Positions 47,054 to 61,369 of a stretch of 64,000 nt of DNA are shown here, in pieces. Positions within the stretch are counted from its first letter, which is position 1. Every line of letters begins with the position of its first letter. A model generated the notes under the pieces. The model ran no database searches. It saw only the letters and a program-made list of their open reading frames with translations, and was not told where the DNA came from. The stretch is from Acanthornis magna. Its lineage: Eukaryota; Chordata; Aves; Passeriformes; Acanthizidae. The position numbers and the translations under genes were made by a program. The DNA lies in assembly GCA_036785705.1 (NCBI GenBank), contig JAWUZG010000332.1, forward strand, positions 868,001-932,000, read 5' to 3'.

Positions 47054-50000
47054 TTTAAAAGACCCCAAACTAAGCTAAATGTCAGACTACAAGAGTTATA
47101 AACCTGTGGGGCTAAAGTACAAGGAGTGTGTGTAGAGGGTAACAGGAAAGGGAAAGGATATAAAAATGTGTTAAAAGGGTGTAAAGAGAAAAGACAAAAA
47201 TCCCCAGCATTGGTGTTAACTGTGTGGCAGGAAAGGTCCTGTGCTGTCATGTCATGGTTGAGCACGGTCTGGGGGGACATTGGGGTCCCTCTTCTCTTAA
47301 TCTGAGTCCTGCAGGAGTTGTTGGACTTTGTGTGTGCAGTGCTTCATCCCTCAGCTGGGAATGTACAGAAAAAGATAAGATTATACTCCATTGTGGAAGA
47401 GCTCAGAAATACTGGGTTGCTCACTTTGGTGTTTTTCTGGTTTCCTTTCCCAAATGAGGGAGTCTCGTGCCGTGCTTTGCAGTGTACTCCTTGTTCTACA
47501 GAAATGTTTACCATTTTTCTTAGCTTTTGCAAGCAATTACTGAAGATGCAATTTTGTGCTTAATGAGCAGCTGAGCACTGAACCTTAAAAGTAAAAAAAG
47601 CTTCCCCTCTCCAAATATTAATTAATCTTTCAAGTTAAACTACTGTAACCCAAGCATCCAATTTTAAACACCCTGACTCTGAAATACTTTTCAAATGGTC
47701 AGATGCATTAATTTTCTTTTGAGGGCTCACATGCAGCACAGCATAAAGAAAAAAATAAACCCAAGCAGACTTGCAAGGTTTTCTTGTTTGGTTTTGTATG
47801 CGTCTTTTGCTATCCGCAATGCCCAGAAGCTTTTCAAATTAAGGTGTTGTTAGTCCACCTGTAGTTGGAGACAGACCAGCTATTCTCCTTCCCCTGCTGA
47901 TGCAGAATCTCTGTGACTGGTGCTGTTTTCCTGCTGGTTCTGCCTCAGGCTGGGGCTGGCCCATGCTCCAGGAAGGCTCCTCCAGCTTGTTGAGCCCCTG
48001 CCAGCAACTGAGACTAACTTGGACATGGGAACAGCCGGTTCAGGACCTTGGTCCCTCCATTTTTAATTATTTCCAAGAGCAGGGAAAGCTTCTGCACCAC
48101 CTTCTCTGGGGTGAATCAAGTATTAACAGGTGGTAGAGCAGGAAGGACCTTCTAACCTCTAGTGTCTATTTCTAGTTAAGTAAACTTGATATTCAGTGGA
48201 AAGTTGTTGTCCAGTTTTGGTTTTTTTCAAGCTAGTTAGTGAAAGGAGAGAGATTACTGTACTTCAGTATTTGCACTTGAAAAGAGAAAAAAGCTACGTT
48301 TTGAAGTTGTTTGCTCAAGGTCTTTTGGTTTCTCTAAGAGCTTCTGAATACTTACTCTTTAGCCTGTGTTTGTTGTCACTGAGCTCAAGCTGTAGGTAGA
48401 CAAAGCCAGAAGAAAAAATAGTTGCAGATAAATTAAATTGGATGATATTTTGCATTCATGTGGTGAATTTTCAGAGAAAAGACAGAAGAGACACAGCCAC
48501 GTGGGTGCTTTCAGCCTGGCAGCTTTACCAGTAAACAAAGATGTGGGTGAACTACATAGGAGAAACTAGCGCAATACTTAAACCTGGGAAAGGACAGTGT
48601 GCAATGTTAGAATTAATCTCAAAGAGAAAAACACAACCCAAATATAGTGAGCATGTGTTTCAACAGAGAAAACAGACAAAAGAAATCTTCTGGCGTGCCC
48701 ACCCACTCTGTTCAGAGCAGCAGCAGCAGCTTGTGCTCCTGCCTGCTGCTCACTGTGGTGGATGCATCCAGCAGAGCAGAGGAAATCCCTGCTCTGAAAT
48801 GCTTAGAAGGGAGAGGCAGGAGCTTAATGAATGGCTGTGCTACAGCAAGGAGAGTCTGCAGTTTGGTAGGAGCTGTGCAAGGTCTTGTGGTGCATAACAC
48901 AAAACTTGTTTCCAAACTGTGGCTTTTGGCAAGTGGACTCTGAGAAATACTAACAGTTCTCTCAGGCCTTGGTTTGCATTAGTGTCTCTAAAAAAGGAAA
49001 AATGGTTTTTCAATTTTATTAAATTGAAGGCAATGCTATTAGTGATGTCAGCAACTGAAAAGTTAGGGAGAAGAATGTGATTATGGCTTGTAGTAATTTT
49101 TCACTGACATTGATGTACCTGTTTTTTAAAACTGTAAACACAGTAGGGTTGACATAGGTGCACAGTATCTTGTTTTCTGCTTGGTTTTTTTCAATCTTAG
49201 TGCAAAAATATGGCTGGGTTTTATTCTTGCTTTGCTGGAAACACTGAAAGCTGTTAATGTGGATCCCATGCCATTATGTAGGGACTTTTTAGTTTGCTTT
49301 CACCAAGTTTATTCTAGCAGTCCGTCAATTATAGTCAAGACCATTGAAAAACATGGTAATACATTTCATAGTTGCATAGCAATAACATTACACAGAATGT
49401 GGTATCCACAGATTTCCAGCTACATACAATTAAATAAACCTGATATTCTCTTGCTGTAGTTTTCCTATTAAGAATGAAAATACACCATAAGATTCAACTA
49501 GGCAGGGAGAGATATTAGTAGGATCTTGGTGTTGTTCTGATTAACAGCTGAGCACTTCCAAGTCATAAATAAATAAAACAAAAAATATATTCAGCTTGTC
49601 AGCCTCTGGGCAAAACTGCCTTCTGTTGTTTCAGCCCTCTAGGTAGTATTACTAAAAAGTGTTAGCAGAAATACAAAAGGGGAAATATTTAGTATTTTTC
49701 CTTTTTTTCCCTTTTATTCACACCTGAAGTTGGCATTCGTTTCATGGCTGTTTGAACAAGCCATAGGGCTGGGATATGGATGAAATGGTAATATGTTGTA
49801 TGGGTATATATATACGCGTATGAGGACATGCAACGTGCATCTCCACAAATGCTTTTGCTTGCTAGAGGAACCTGTACATACTATAATGTGCTCAAGTAGG
49901 GCAAGCCCTTCTTCTTGGTCTCTTTTTTGTTTCTTGACACCTTCTTGAAACAGAGTATATACATAAAAATGCATCTTGAAGATAATACATTTATAAGCAA

Positions 50001-51940
50001 GATAGCGTAATTTTTTTATATTTTATTGGCTATTATATTGTGCTGTAATAGATTCTCTCAGTGCTATCTAATCTTAGAACTGTACCATGCAGTGAAACCT
50101 CCATGAATTATTAATTCCTAAAACGGTCATATCAGAGAATATTTTAAATGGGATGGTTTGAAATGAAAGTGCAGAACTGGGTAGAAAAGTGACTGGTTAA
50201 ATGGGAGAAAAACCTCTTAGTTGGCATAAAGACTATATTGTATTGTGTTATTTTTGCCTTCTTTAGGAGTAGCATGTGTGCATGTTCTGCCCTGAAAGGC
50301 TTGGGGTTTTTTGCTTTTTTCTTTCTTTCCTTTTTTGCTCTTTTAACTTCTCTGTGTTGCAGGATCTGAGCGTGCTTTCTATTTCAGTCTGTATTGTCAA
50401 CTGAATTCTAATCAAAAAGTAATAGCAAAGTCAAAACGAGGAGGATAGTGACTTTCTTGGCAGTACTTGGGCACTGATATTATCCTCACTATCAATATTT
50501 TTATTATGAGGAAAATAAAATATTGTTATGAAACCCTCTGTGATTGCATACAGTCTCTATTCTATCAGTGGAATTCAGCCTTCAGTTATGAGAAGCAGGG
50601 AGGCTGCTGCCTTCTAGACAAGATCAACAGCATTTTTCCGAATGACTTGTGGGAAAGGGCTGTGCCATTGAACTGCTCTGCTGCTGAGGTGCTCTAGAGG
50701 ATTTGGTGTTGCGTTTGCAGTCTGGGGCTGGCCATGCTCTCAAGCCAGGTACTGATATTTCTACAGCTTCCCACAGCAGGTGAAGGTACCTCAGTGACTC
50801 CTGAAATACATGGAAAGGACTCACAGGAGGCAGTTCTCCAGCTCCCAGGAAGGAGCTGCAGTGGCAGTCAGCTGGAGAGATTAATTTGCATATTTAACTG
50901 ACAAGGCTGTTTCTGAAGGGAACATCTGACCATAACTTCAGGTTTATGAGGTCTTATTCCATGTTGTGTTTAATGCAGTCACTGCAGTCAGGTGAAAAAT
51001 TCGTCTGTGATTTCCTCTGGGTTGTTTGCATCCCCTCTGTACAGCCCAGTGAGATCCTTCTGAACGGAGTGTGCTTTGAACATCTTAGGTCTTTATTAGC
51101 TACAATTGTTTCAAGGCTTATAGTTTATTTTAAGGGGAGATTTGATAATAAAAGGATGTCTCATTTGATCTCTTAGCATAATCTGTGAATATAGACCCAG
51201 GGTGCAGAGACAACAAAGCAAATTAAAAAATGTCCATGTTTTAGTGGCTTTGCTTGAATCTTTGTAGACAGAAACCAAAGGTCTTTTGCTTGTGTGACTC
51301 TGCTCTTATAATGTATGGCCCTATGTTTGTAAGGGATGTCACACACATCTTTCTACAGAAAAACATGGGAAAACCAGTTGGTATGAACTCTGTTCTCACA
51401 CCTGTTTTCACGACTTCCGAGTAAATTTATGCCCACTCTGTAAGTTACGTCTTTGAAAGGAAACCCTCTGAATGGGAGTTCACAAACAGGGGCTGCAGAG
51501 CCACTGGAAGTGTTTGTCCTACATGCAGATTGGCTGCACTCGATGCAGATTAGAAGGATATTTCAGTCACATAAACAGATGGAACATGAGTGACACTTGT
51601 GGTCACCTCTACAGACTTGTGTTTGACACTGGTAAACAGAAGTGGCTTAGAGCTCTGTTGATGTAAATGCACAAATAGATCCACAGCTTCTCACACTGAC
51701 CTGCAGTGATAACAAACAGATGTTTTTGGCTTAATGTTTGCTTCTGAAGATTATTACTGCAGGTTTAGGTAATACATTCATGCTGGAAAAAATAATAAAC
51801 ATGATTAAAAGGCCTCCTTCAGTGAGTTTTGTCCCTGCCCAGTGAGTTCATGTTGAAGCTTTATTGACAACTTGACCTTGAAAATAAAAGATAATGGTCC
51901 TTTCTGACACTTCATTTACCTATCCCTTTATTAGCTGAGG
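47054..51940. other. Noncoding DNA
   Basis: A plus-strand frame at 48541-48897 (118 codons) contains a CAGCAGCAGCAG stretch (Gln) but no domain or splice support. G+C-richer patches lie at 47.9-48.05 and 50.7-50.9 kb. A short TA-rich palindrome (GTATATATATAC) is at about 49804-49815. No gene is recognised. Confidence 0.5.
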
Positions 51941-51954
51941 GAATCTGGCACAGA

Positions 51955-52020
51955 AACATTAACTAGATGTAATTAATTTGCATTGATGGCATCAATCAAC
52001 CTCTATTTAACTAATCTAAT
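51955..52020. promoter_or_regulatory. POU/PBX-type homeodomain site cluster
   Basis: Within 30 bases lie TAATTAAT (51970-51977), the octamer ATTTGCAT (51976-51983) and ATCAATCA (51991-51998, reverse complement TGATTGAT, a PBX-type site). Further AT-rich TAACTAATCTAAT follows. Such dense clusters are typical of developmental enhancers of the conserved noncoding type. This is inferred from motif content alone. Confidence 0.35.
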
Positions 52021-55000
52021 CAAGTGCTGTAATTTGTTTCCAAAAATGATGAAAGATGTCTATGTCCAATGACAAAAGGAAGAAAAACAACATGAATGTT
52101 ATAACAGAAACTTTGCCTACACTACATGGAGGTTCAAAATAGATAGTCTGAACAAAATAGCCACTATTTTTCATTTTTATGTGCTTCCTTTTACCTAAGA
52201 TGGCAGACAGAACACAGCACATTCAAAACCATCAGTCTGCTTTCATTGAGGGAGTTACAGATTTTCATTGGGGAGGCTGTAAGTGCTGGTAGAAACTTGC
52301 CAAATTTGAAAAAAATTCTTTTTTTCTTGGGGTGGGAAGGTGTATTTTTAGCAATTTAGTGATTGCAAAAATGCTATTCTCGTGACATCTCCTTTCTATC
52401 CCCTACTATAAATTCTCCCCTGTTACTATGTGGAGAATATGCAGAATGTAACTGCTCTGCAAATAAAAGAATGGCTGTGCCATGAGCTGCGTGGTGGATA
52501 AAAGGATGGAGGGAGTAGGAGGGCAAACAAATGTGACTTCAAGTAATACAAAATGGAAACAATACAGGCTAAGTAGAGGTCTGCATTAACATTGTGATTA
52601 ACATACACGAAGCTCTGTTTGGGAGAAGCTTTTTTTCTTTCTTTAGGGTCAGAAGTGAGAGTCAGTCAAATCTGCAATGATAATGTGAATATCTTCTTGC
52701 TGGAGTTGTGTTCGCTGCTCCTTAAAGGGTCAAAGTACTATAAACAGAAGATACTCTAAAATGCACCTGCAATTGTTTAAATGTCTTACATGGTGATGAA
52801 AGACAACAGGTATCTTTTAAAATGGTCTTCAGATAGAGATTATCATGGTAAAGTGTTGTTCACAAAACTGTTTTTTCTATGTAGTTTTCTTTGCCTGAAA
52901 AGATCTTGAGTAGAAATGCAAGGAAGAGGATGAAGTTTTTCAAAAGATAGGATTTCTTCTGTAGAGAAATTGTAAATAATGTTGAGATTTAAATATTTCC
53001 TTTAAAAATTCCTCCATTCAACTTGTGGTTGAACTAAGTTTTTTCCATGAAAAATACTCATCTATAACTCCAAGTAAATACAGAAAGTGATTCATTCCCC
53101 CTTAGTTCAGAGATATCAATGGGAAAAATAAAGTCAGTACAAAATAGCCACCAAACAGAGACAGGAAAAGCCGCAACACAAGGTCTTTGCCAACGTGAAA
53201 CAAATATAGAAACAACAAAATTTTTACATTTCCTTTATAATATTTTTATTGGAAATACAGTTATATGAAAGAAGCATTTCAGTAGCACAGATAAGTAGAT
53301 ATTTTGATAGAAGCAAAAGAAATTCCTCCATAGATAAAATAGTTTAGACTCTGTTATATTTTTTTTCTCATTTTAAAATTTCTTTTAGAAATACATTGTC
53401 AAATACTAGAATCTCTTTCTTCGTCTCAAAAGAAATAGTATAGCAATAGGGACCTTCAAGTAATTGAAGGGAATTGATCACAGAGGCTCTGTGATCCTGC
53501 TCACTGGTGTTTGGCAACTCCTCCTGGATTGACATAAGTGGTATTAGAGCTCTCCTACTTCTTCAGTGTAGTTACATTATCACTGATCGTATTTAGTTCT
53601 CTGGCTTGGTTTGCTTTGATCTCCTCTCTCCCATTCTGTTCTTATCCAGCTCTTCTTTTTCACCTTCTTTGTTTCTATCAATGTCGTCAATTGTAATATT
53701 TTACAATGGCTCTTCGTCGTTCAGGTTGCAGTATTTTTGTGTGCTGGCCAGTGGGTTAGAAGATGTTTATATAAGCAGGTGAACTGCAAGTTTCTTTATC
53801 AGGAGTGCTGTATCTGCCACACTGAGCTTGAGACCAGGGGTTATTGAAGTTAATAGAAGTCTGACCCTAACAACCTTTTTCTAATAATTTATTTGATTTA
53901 GAGAGAGGTCATTTGTTCATATAATTGATCTCCCTCTTTTTTCTATGTGTACTTAGTCTAGTTTGCCAAGTTCATTAGCAACAGACTTTCATCTCTATGC
54001 TTGTGATCTGGGTAATATATGCTTGCAACACGTGATGATTCTGTCACCGTTTCGGGCCAGAAAGGAACCAGGAATTCGTGTATCATAGCGAAGCTCTTCT
54101 GCAGAGCAGGTTGAAGTCTTTGTGTTCCAATATTCATAACCCTCAGCTTGGCGAATTTGAAGTTATACCATCATTTATCTATTACAGTAGAAAAGAAACT
54201 GTTCACTAATTTCCAGTAGAGAAACAAAAGCAGGAAGCATAACCTCTAGCTGATATAATAAATGAATCATTTATACAGGGCACAATAAACACTTAGCTGT
54301 TTCCATTCCTGTTTCTTTTACTGAATTATTTTGCCTCATTTTCTGTCTATTTCTGAATGCTGTTCGTATTAAAGGGAAAAAGGTCTCTATCTCCCAACTT
54401 TATTTCCTCATTGTTATTCATGGGTCCAAAGAAGCTGAGATGGGCATCTCAGTTTATTTAATCAGTAGCTCTCTGCAAGGGAGGTTAGGAATCATCTCTG
54501 TGTATCAGAACTGATATGTAGCAATGCCCGTCACAAGAGATTAGTAGGTCCATGTCGAGGTGGAAGCAGCAGGGTGGAATGAAATCTGAAACTGGGTTAA
54601 GTAATTGGGTTCTTGTTCAATAAAAGTGCTTGTTTGTGTGTTGTAATGAAAGATCTTTGGTGCTATGGATGTCTGAATCCAAATATCCTCTGGATTTTCT
54701 GACGGATAAAGTGATAAGGGTGAAAGGGATTTAATTTAGGACTGTTGAGAAACTTTAAAGAGATTAGAGAAATTCGTAAATATGCTCTCTCTCTTTCTTA
54801 TCATGGTGGCTTTTGTGTGTTATGAGAACCAGACTGAGTGAGGAGAGGGAGCCGAGGTCAGGGTTGTCAGGGTTCTGATTTAGGGTAGGCCTGCTCTTGG
54901 GATGCTGCCACTTTCAAGTTCCTATTTGAGGTGCAAGTACAGAAAAGATAATAAAGAAATTTTTTGCTTTGTTTGTGTTTTCTTATTTTGAGTCTAGGAG

Positions 55001-56149
55001 GATGATTTTAGATTTTTGTTTTTCCAAATTCATGGTTAATATCACTTGCAATTTTATTTAAGCACTTATTTTTTATTTTTTTGTTTTCCTTCATTGTAAG
55101 ATTGTTTTCAAGGCTTGATTACACCATCAGATCTCTGGTAACTCCACAGACCATGTTTCTGAAAGTTTTGCCATTCTTTTTGTCATATTCCATTTAGGTA
55201 TGGTAGTTTTCTCTGACTACAAAATTATGTTCCTGTGAAACTTTAAATTCTCCAGATTCATTAGTTGTGTTTATATAGAAAAAATAACAAAAGTGTAAGA
55301 ATGGAATGCTGAGGAAATAGATAATGAAATCCGGCCTGCCTTTGAGACATTGCTTGTAACATTATCTCTCTGAACCTTACTTCTGTGTCTGAACAGAACT
55401 GCAATATCTAGCTTGGAGCCAAGTTTTGTCTTGATCACTATTTTTTATAAGGGTTAATTGTCTTTTTGCATTACTAAATCAGCTTTGGAAAAGATATCAG
55501 AGCCCTTGAAAATAGACTGGCCTTGTTTTGTTTTGTTTTCAGAGTTGATTTAATGTGCTTATCTAGCCCCAGAGTCAGAAGAGTTCAAAGGTAGACTAAG
55601 ACCAAAGGTTTCTAGAATTAAAATGGCTTTTTGAAGCACCTGTCCTTGGAAAAATCTCTGATTTTACAAGCACACATGTGCACACATGAGGAAAAAAGCC
55701 ACATGCTTCAAGGAATCTACAAGTGTGAAGCACTTCCCTTGGCTTGTTTATGCCAATGCTTATTTTACAATTCTGTTAACCCCAGGCATTCTGACATTGC
55801 TCACACCTCGTCTATGGCATCCTCTTTTCTTCCCTTTGTTCCTTGAGATTACAGGGATGCATTAGGGATGCTTTGTTTTCCTGGGTTTTGCTACAATTCC
55901 AAAGGGTAGAATCCAGAAATAAATAGAAATCTTTCATGCTTCTTTTTTCTAAGGATTCCTATAGCAAACACTTCCAGAACTGTATTATAAAAAAATTAGA
56001 TTTGGAATGAACATGAGAGTTGGTAACCTGTGGCAGCTCAGATGATCTGAAATGCTCAGAGAAACCTTTCCTTGTAATGGGGAGTCTTTTCAAAATGGCT
56101 TGGTCCTTAGGCATTTTCAGTGAGAATAATATTTTACTTCTAGCTTAAA
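52021..56149. other. AT-rich noncoding DNA
   Basis: No gene or mobile element recognised. The largest frames are about 70 codons. Confidence 0.55.
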
Positions 56150-56270
56150 AAGAAAAACAAAACAAAAAAAACCCCACCCCTAAAACAAAACCAACCACCC
56201 CCCCAAAAAAAGAAAAAAACAAAACAAAAAACCAAGAAGAAACCCCATAAAAAACCCTACACCGCACACA
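56150..56270 (+). repeat. A/C-only low-complexity tract
   Basis: About 120 bases of AAAAC, AACCCC and ACCAACCACCCCCCC units with isolated G. On the minus strand it creates a Phe/Gly/Val-rich open frame that is an artefact. Confidence 0.9.
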
Positions 56271-57915
56271 AGAAACTATTCCTTTCCATGGTGTACTGGA
56301 GAATACTCTGCAAAAGGTGACACACCCTGCCTTTGTTGCAATTACCATATTCCTTCTATGTGTTTGTCCACAATGTCATTGTAGTGGGATGGTCAAGGAT
56401 TTAATCAAATTTGAAGGTAGATAAGTTATTAAATCTTTACAATTTCTGCAAATGGTTACATCTGATTGTATACATGCAATCTGACATCTTGCATTTTATG
56501 AATCAAGGTTTGTCCGGATTTCTCTGTATTTCAGTCTCCGTGCAGATACAAGAGAGTAGCCAGGAGAAATAGTGTCAAAATCAGAATTTTTCCTTTGGCT
56601 TGTGAGGTCAGGGATGCCTGCACAGCTCATTAATTTCCACTGATATTGACACCAAGTGTTTCACTTTAAGAACTATGTGACTCTTGCCTTTGCTTGCAAG
56701 TGTAAAAGGAGATTTTCAATATTTGTTTCCCCTTTACTAACATGAAACTCAAGCTCTCAGCTGACGAGTTTAAGTCAGATGATCAGATGTTCTCTGCTTA
56801 TCTCCATTTGGGAGCTGCAGGAGAGGATATCATTAATGTCCCTGTTACAGGAGAGGGGAACTCCCCTGCTCACCCAGCTCATGCCAAGGCCTTTTGCTGC
56901 CAGTCAGTTGTGTAGATGAGCTTTTCCTGATTCTAAGTGATAGTGAAGGACAATCCTTACCTTTAGAGCTGTGTACAAACCAGGGCGCTACCTGCTCGAG
57001 TGGTGTTGATTTTGTCACTTGGGGGGACAGAAACAGAAGTTGTCACTCACACTCACAGAGAAAAAAGGCTCCTAAGTAACAGTGTGGCTCATGGAGCAAA
57101 GGAATTCCTGCCCCCAAAGGAGGGGGAAAGTGTTTGATTCCTCTCCCTTGATGTGCTCTTTAATTGGTGTCTTGTATCTGGTGGTTAAACTTTGATCACA
57201 TTTTTAGCTTCCACCCTCCAGTCCAGTCACCGCTTCCAGGGGCAGAGTACACCGGGCACCCTGCGAGCCTGCCGGGGGAATGCTTTCCTTGCAGCCCACT
57301 GGAAAGTCCTTGCAGCCCGCTGGAATGTCCTCTTTCCCAATTTTGACAGGGACTCCTGGCAGCCTGGAGCAGTAGCTTGTGTGCTGGACGAGTAGTGGCT
57401 CTTACAGCAACATTTCTCGTTTATTTTTTAGTGGGCCGATTTTAGCAGGTACTGGTGGCATGTACAACTAGCTGTACATGTGTAGCTTTTCCAAGCCATG
57501 CTATTTCTTAAAAATAACCCTGATCTCTTCTTTCCCCAATTAATTCAAACAATTAAAATTAAACAGTTTTGGGAAAAGGAGAGCTGAGTTGGGGGTCTAA
57601 GCTTGTATTTTTCAAAGGGAGTGGTTAATAGCTGATAAAAATATTTTCAGGTACACAAGTGGACATATTGACCTCTTCTGTGCACTTTTATACATTTAGA
57701 ATAGAATTGTTTCAGGGAGAGAATTATTTCTGTCTTTCATTAGCAGCATATTTTCCAAGCCTTTGTTCACTTAAATATTACAAAATTATTTCATAAATAT
57801 CCACAGATTTTCATTGGGTTAGCTAGTGTCAAAAAAATAATCATTTCTCAATGCCCTATTTCCAGAGATAAAAAAGAAAATTATTGGGAAAATCGCTTAT
57901 ATTTATTTTCCTCTA
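56271..57915. other. Noncoding DNA
   Basis: A G+C-richer patch at 57.2-57.4 kb includes a two-copy 21-base tandem (CCTTGCAGCCC at about 57287 and 57308). An 8-base inverted repeat, CATGTACA / TGTACATG, lies at 57459-57480. No gene recognised. Confidence 0.5.
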
Positions 57916-57958
57916 AAAAAAAAAACCAAAACCAAACCAAAAAACAACAAAAAAAATT
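57916..57958 (+). repeat. A/C-only tract
   Basis: Poly-A followed by CCAAAACC and AACAAC units. Confidence 0.8.
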
Positions 57959-60900
57959 ACCTGCTTCAATTTTATGAAAAATCAGCTCTCAGAAGGAAGT
58001 GTACTTTATGGTGAAAATAGTATGATTTGCCCTGCATCAATTTCTGTGTTTGTATATTGGTGACACTTTTACAGTGATGAAAACCCACCCAAACCAGCTA
58101 TCAATATGCCACCTCAATAATATTTTTGTGAAGGATTTAACTTATGCTTGAGTTTGCTGTCAAGATATGTCCCAAGGTAAATTTGATGTAGTTCCATATT
58201 TTGAGCTGAAGATTTCACAGGTGGCCAGTGCCAGTCTGAAATCCCACTCAGTGCAGGGCTGCAGTGCCGCTCTCATGAAGAGAAGCACAATCCTGTTTGT
58301 GTCACTGTGTCCTCTTGCCGTCCCAGGGAGTGGCACTGAGCAGCCCAGGTGCTGTCACTCACCTTGCTGTGGAAGAGGAAAGTTAATGCTTGTGTCCAGA
58401 GATGTAGGCCTGCTTTGTTCCATGGAATGAAATATTATTCTAGTCTACATTTTGTTAATGCAGCAAGCTCTGTTTTAATGTTTTTTAATGCCTTTTTTCT
58501 TACCAGAATATATGGCCTATATTAAAAGCAGGCAAAGAGTTTCCCAGCTGACCAGCCCTATACATTATTATTTCTAGTGATACAATGCCAAAAGGATAAT
58601 GCAGCTTTACACACCTAATGACGGGGGGCTGTCTCTTAAAACTGACATTATTGAACAGCTTCACAAGGCTGGTGCTGATTTAAACCAGCTTATGTTCTCA
58701 AGCATGATATCCAGCCTGTGGTGGCTAATCACAGACTTTGTAATGAAAAAAGATACTAAGATTTCTGAGTACTGGGGGGGGATGGGAAGTCTACTTTAAG
58801 GTAATTGATGTATTTTCTCTGTGCAGGATACAGTGCCAACTGTTTGAATAACAGTAATAGGGAAATAGCATGTGAAACAGTGCCCTTTTAATAGCTGTTC
58901 TGCACAACTGTGTAAAGCTTTCCTTGCTCCTTTTCAGCACAAATTCCTACAGTATTTCACTCTTCCAACTACTGTTTCATCAGAAGGATAAGTTATTTTC
59001 ACCTTTCTCAGCTTCAATCTCAAATGCTGTTAATATTATCAGCCAAGCAATGATTCTAAATTCTGTCCTTTACTGGTGGAAATATGGATGCTTCAGATAG
59101 CTATAAATAATGGCCCTTCCTGGGACGGAAATATTCTCCACAAAGTGAGTAAGTAAATGAGGAATCACTCGTTCCCTTCCTCTGCACTTGTTGAAAAAAC
59201 CAAAATCTTGTTTTAATAACTTATCATACAGAGGAGGCGAGTCACCTGCAGTAGCTCTCGAGGTACCATAAATCATTTGTCAGAGGTGTAGCTGAGAGAC
59301 ATTTGAATAGTTATGATTACAGAAGGTGTGTTATTAATGTGGGGGAAAAGAACCTGCAGTAGTAATGTTCAACTACAAATAAAGCTACCATTTTCTTTTT
59401 TAGGGCAATAGCACTGTAAAGCAGCTTTGTAATGATATATTTATCAACACTTGTCACTTATGGAGAAATAATTGGCACAATTAGTACTTTTGCTGAGTTA
59501 AACGGACAGTTCTTTTACATGAGTTCTTCTGTATGAGTTTCATCATACGGCCTTTATGGAAATAATTGTAAAATCTTTTAGTCTTATGAAAAGCTCTTGT
59601 TGGATTGAAGAAATAGAAGAGCTGATGACATAACCTTATCTCTATCATCTCACAGTGATTAACAATCTATATATACATATATTTTAGGTTGTGCCCCCTC
59701 TCGATAGCAGCTTGGTACACTGCCCCAGGAGGAGATTACCTTGTAGACAAAACTAACAGGGTAAACCGCTGCTCTTTAGGGGGGAAAAGAAACCCCCAAA
59801 CCCTTGAACCATTTTCTCTTAAGTTTATTACTAGCAGTAAACCTCTCACTTGGAGCGTGCACTGAAGAGGAAGCTCTGCAGTGGAGCTGGTTCAGCCCTT
59901 TCTGCCATGGAACACCATTTAGCAGAGTTTTATAGCCCCAATATGCAGGCAGGAGAGGCTGGGCTGGCAGGCAGCAGTGCACAGCTCCCAGCTGCTCCAG
60001 GGCCTGTGCTGTGCTCTGCCCCAACACCGTCGGAGCAGGGGTCCTGTGGAGGAAAAGACAGCAGCACGGCTCCTGTGCTAATATATTTAAGGGTGTTTAA
60101 GATTGGGGATGCTACAACTTTGGATCATAAAAAGCAGTGAAGATAAAATAAATATCTTCAGGAAGTGTTGCAAGTTTCTGCTTGTACCACCACCACAACA
60201 GCATATCAGTTCTAGCCTTTAAAATTCAGCTTATCCAAAATATGTCTGCTTTTTGCTCTTCCCTTTTTCTTCATTATACTGTTCAATCATCCAACCCATA
60301 GTCTTTCTTGCTCTGGAAATTTCAAATAATATGAAAAGAGAAATAAAACTGTAATCAGGATAAGTTTGAAGGAAAAAAAAAGAGAAAATTCTGTTTATGG
60401 AAGAGAACATGGTATCATTCAAGCACTCAAATCAAAGTAACAGTGAATCAAGAGATGCCTGTCTGATGCATGATGCAGGAATTTTGGTGATGTGTAATTT
60501 ACACAGAGGCACAATTTATATAATGTAATAGCTGAGAGCATGGAGTTGTGGGCTATCAGATGAATAATTGGGATTCCACAAATCATGTGTCAGGAGCCCT
60601 GGATGCTGGATAGGAAGAAAACAGAAGATAGATGAATAGCCTGGTAAAGAGGGAATTTTATTTATAAGCAGCATATGAAACAGTTTTTTCTACATTTTTG
60701 ACCACAAATTGATGTTTTCAAGCTTTCTCTTAAGCTTTTCATTTGTAGGGGAAAAACTCTTCTTTACAGGAGAAAACTGTAGTTGAGAGGAGTTAAAAAT
60801 ACTTGTCATTTAATCTGGGTGAAAATCAGAACACGGGGAAATATTTTTCTACATCTTAAATTTTTCTGATGCTTGAACAGATGATATTTGTGAATCTGCA

Positions 60901-61369
60901 AGCTTAAGCTAATGATTAAATCATGTATTGAGTGTGATTATCAGTGCACTGGAGGAGGTTACTTTATGTTGCCTGTTTAGTTGGTTCAGCAAGGTAACTG
61001 TTTGGGATCGTAGGAGAACTTTCAACTTGACTCTTAATTTTCTCCAGTCTTTTTTACCTACTTTTTATAATAAATTTTAAGTTATGGTTTTTGGCCTCTC
61101 TAAATCTTGTGAATGAAACACCAGTGGGGAAACTATACAGCAGAAGATGATTTTTTAATAGGTTCCACATTATATTTCTAATAGTTCTGAAAACAGAAGA
61201 TTCCTCATCTAAGGATCTTCTGTCCCTAGGACACACTGCAAACAGTTTCCAGTTGGTATTACATTTCCCTAATTCAATAGTATGAAAATGGCCAATCTAT
61301 TTCAATTGCAACCAGAATTACAGGGCCAAAGGAGAAACAAATGATAATGTAAAACATCCTACCCTGCAG
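57959..61369. other. Noncoding DNA
   Basis: On minus, near 58357, a donor CAAG|GTGAGTGAC follows a TTTCCTCTTCCACAG acceptor by only four bases. A G+C-richer patch at 59.85-60.07 kb has frames on both strands (96 and 83 codons) without domains. Nothing else. Confidence 0.5.

Noticed and set aside
48541..48897. 118-codon plus frame with a Gln run
   Set aside because: The Gln run is a short CAG repeat; the rest shows no domain and no splice support.
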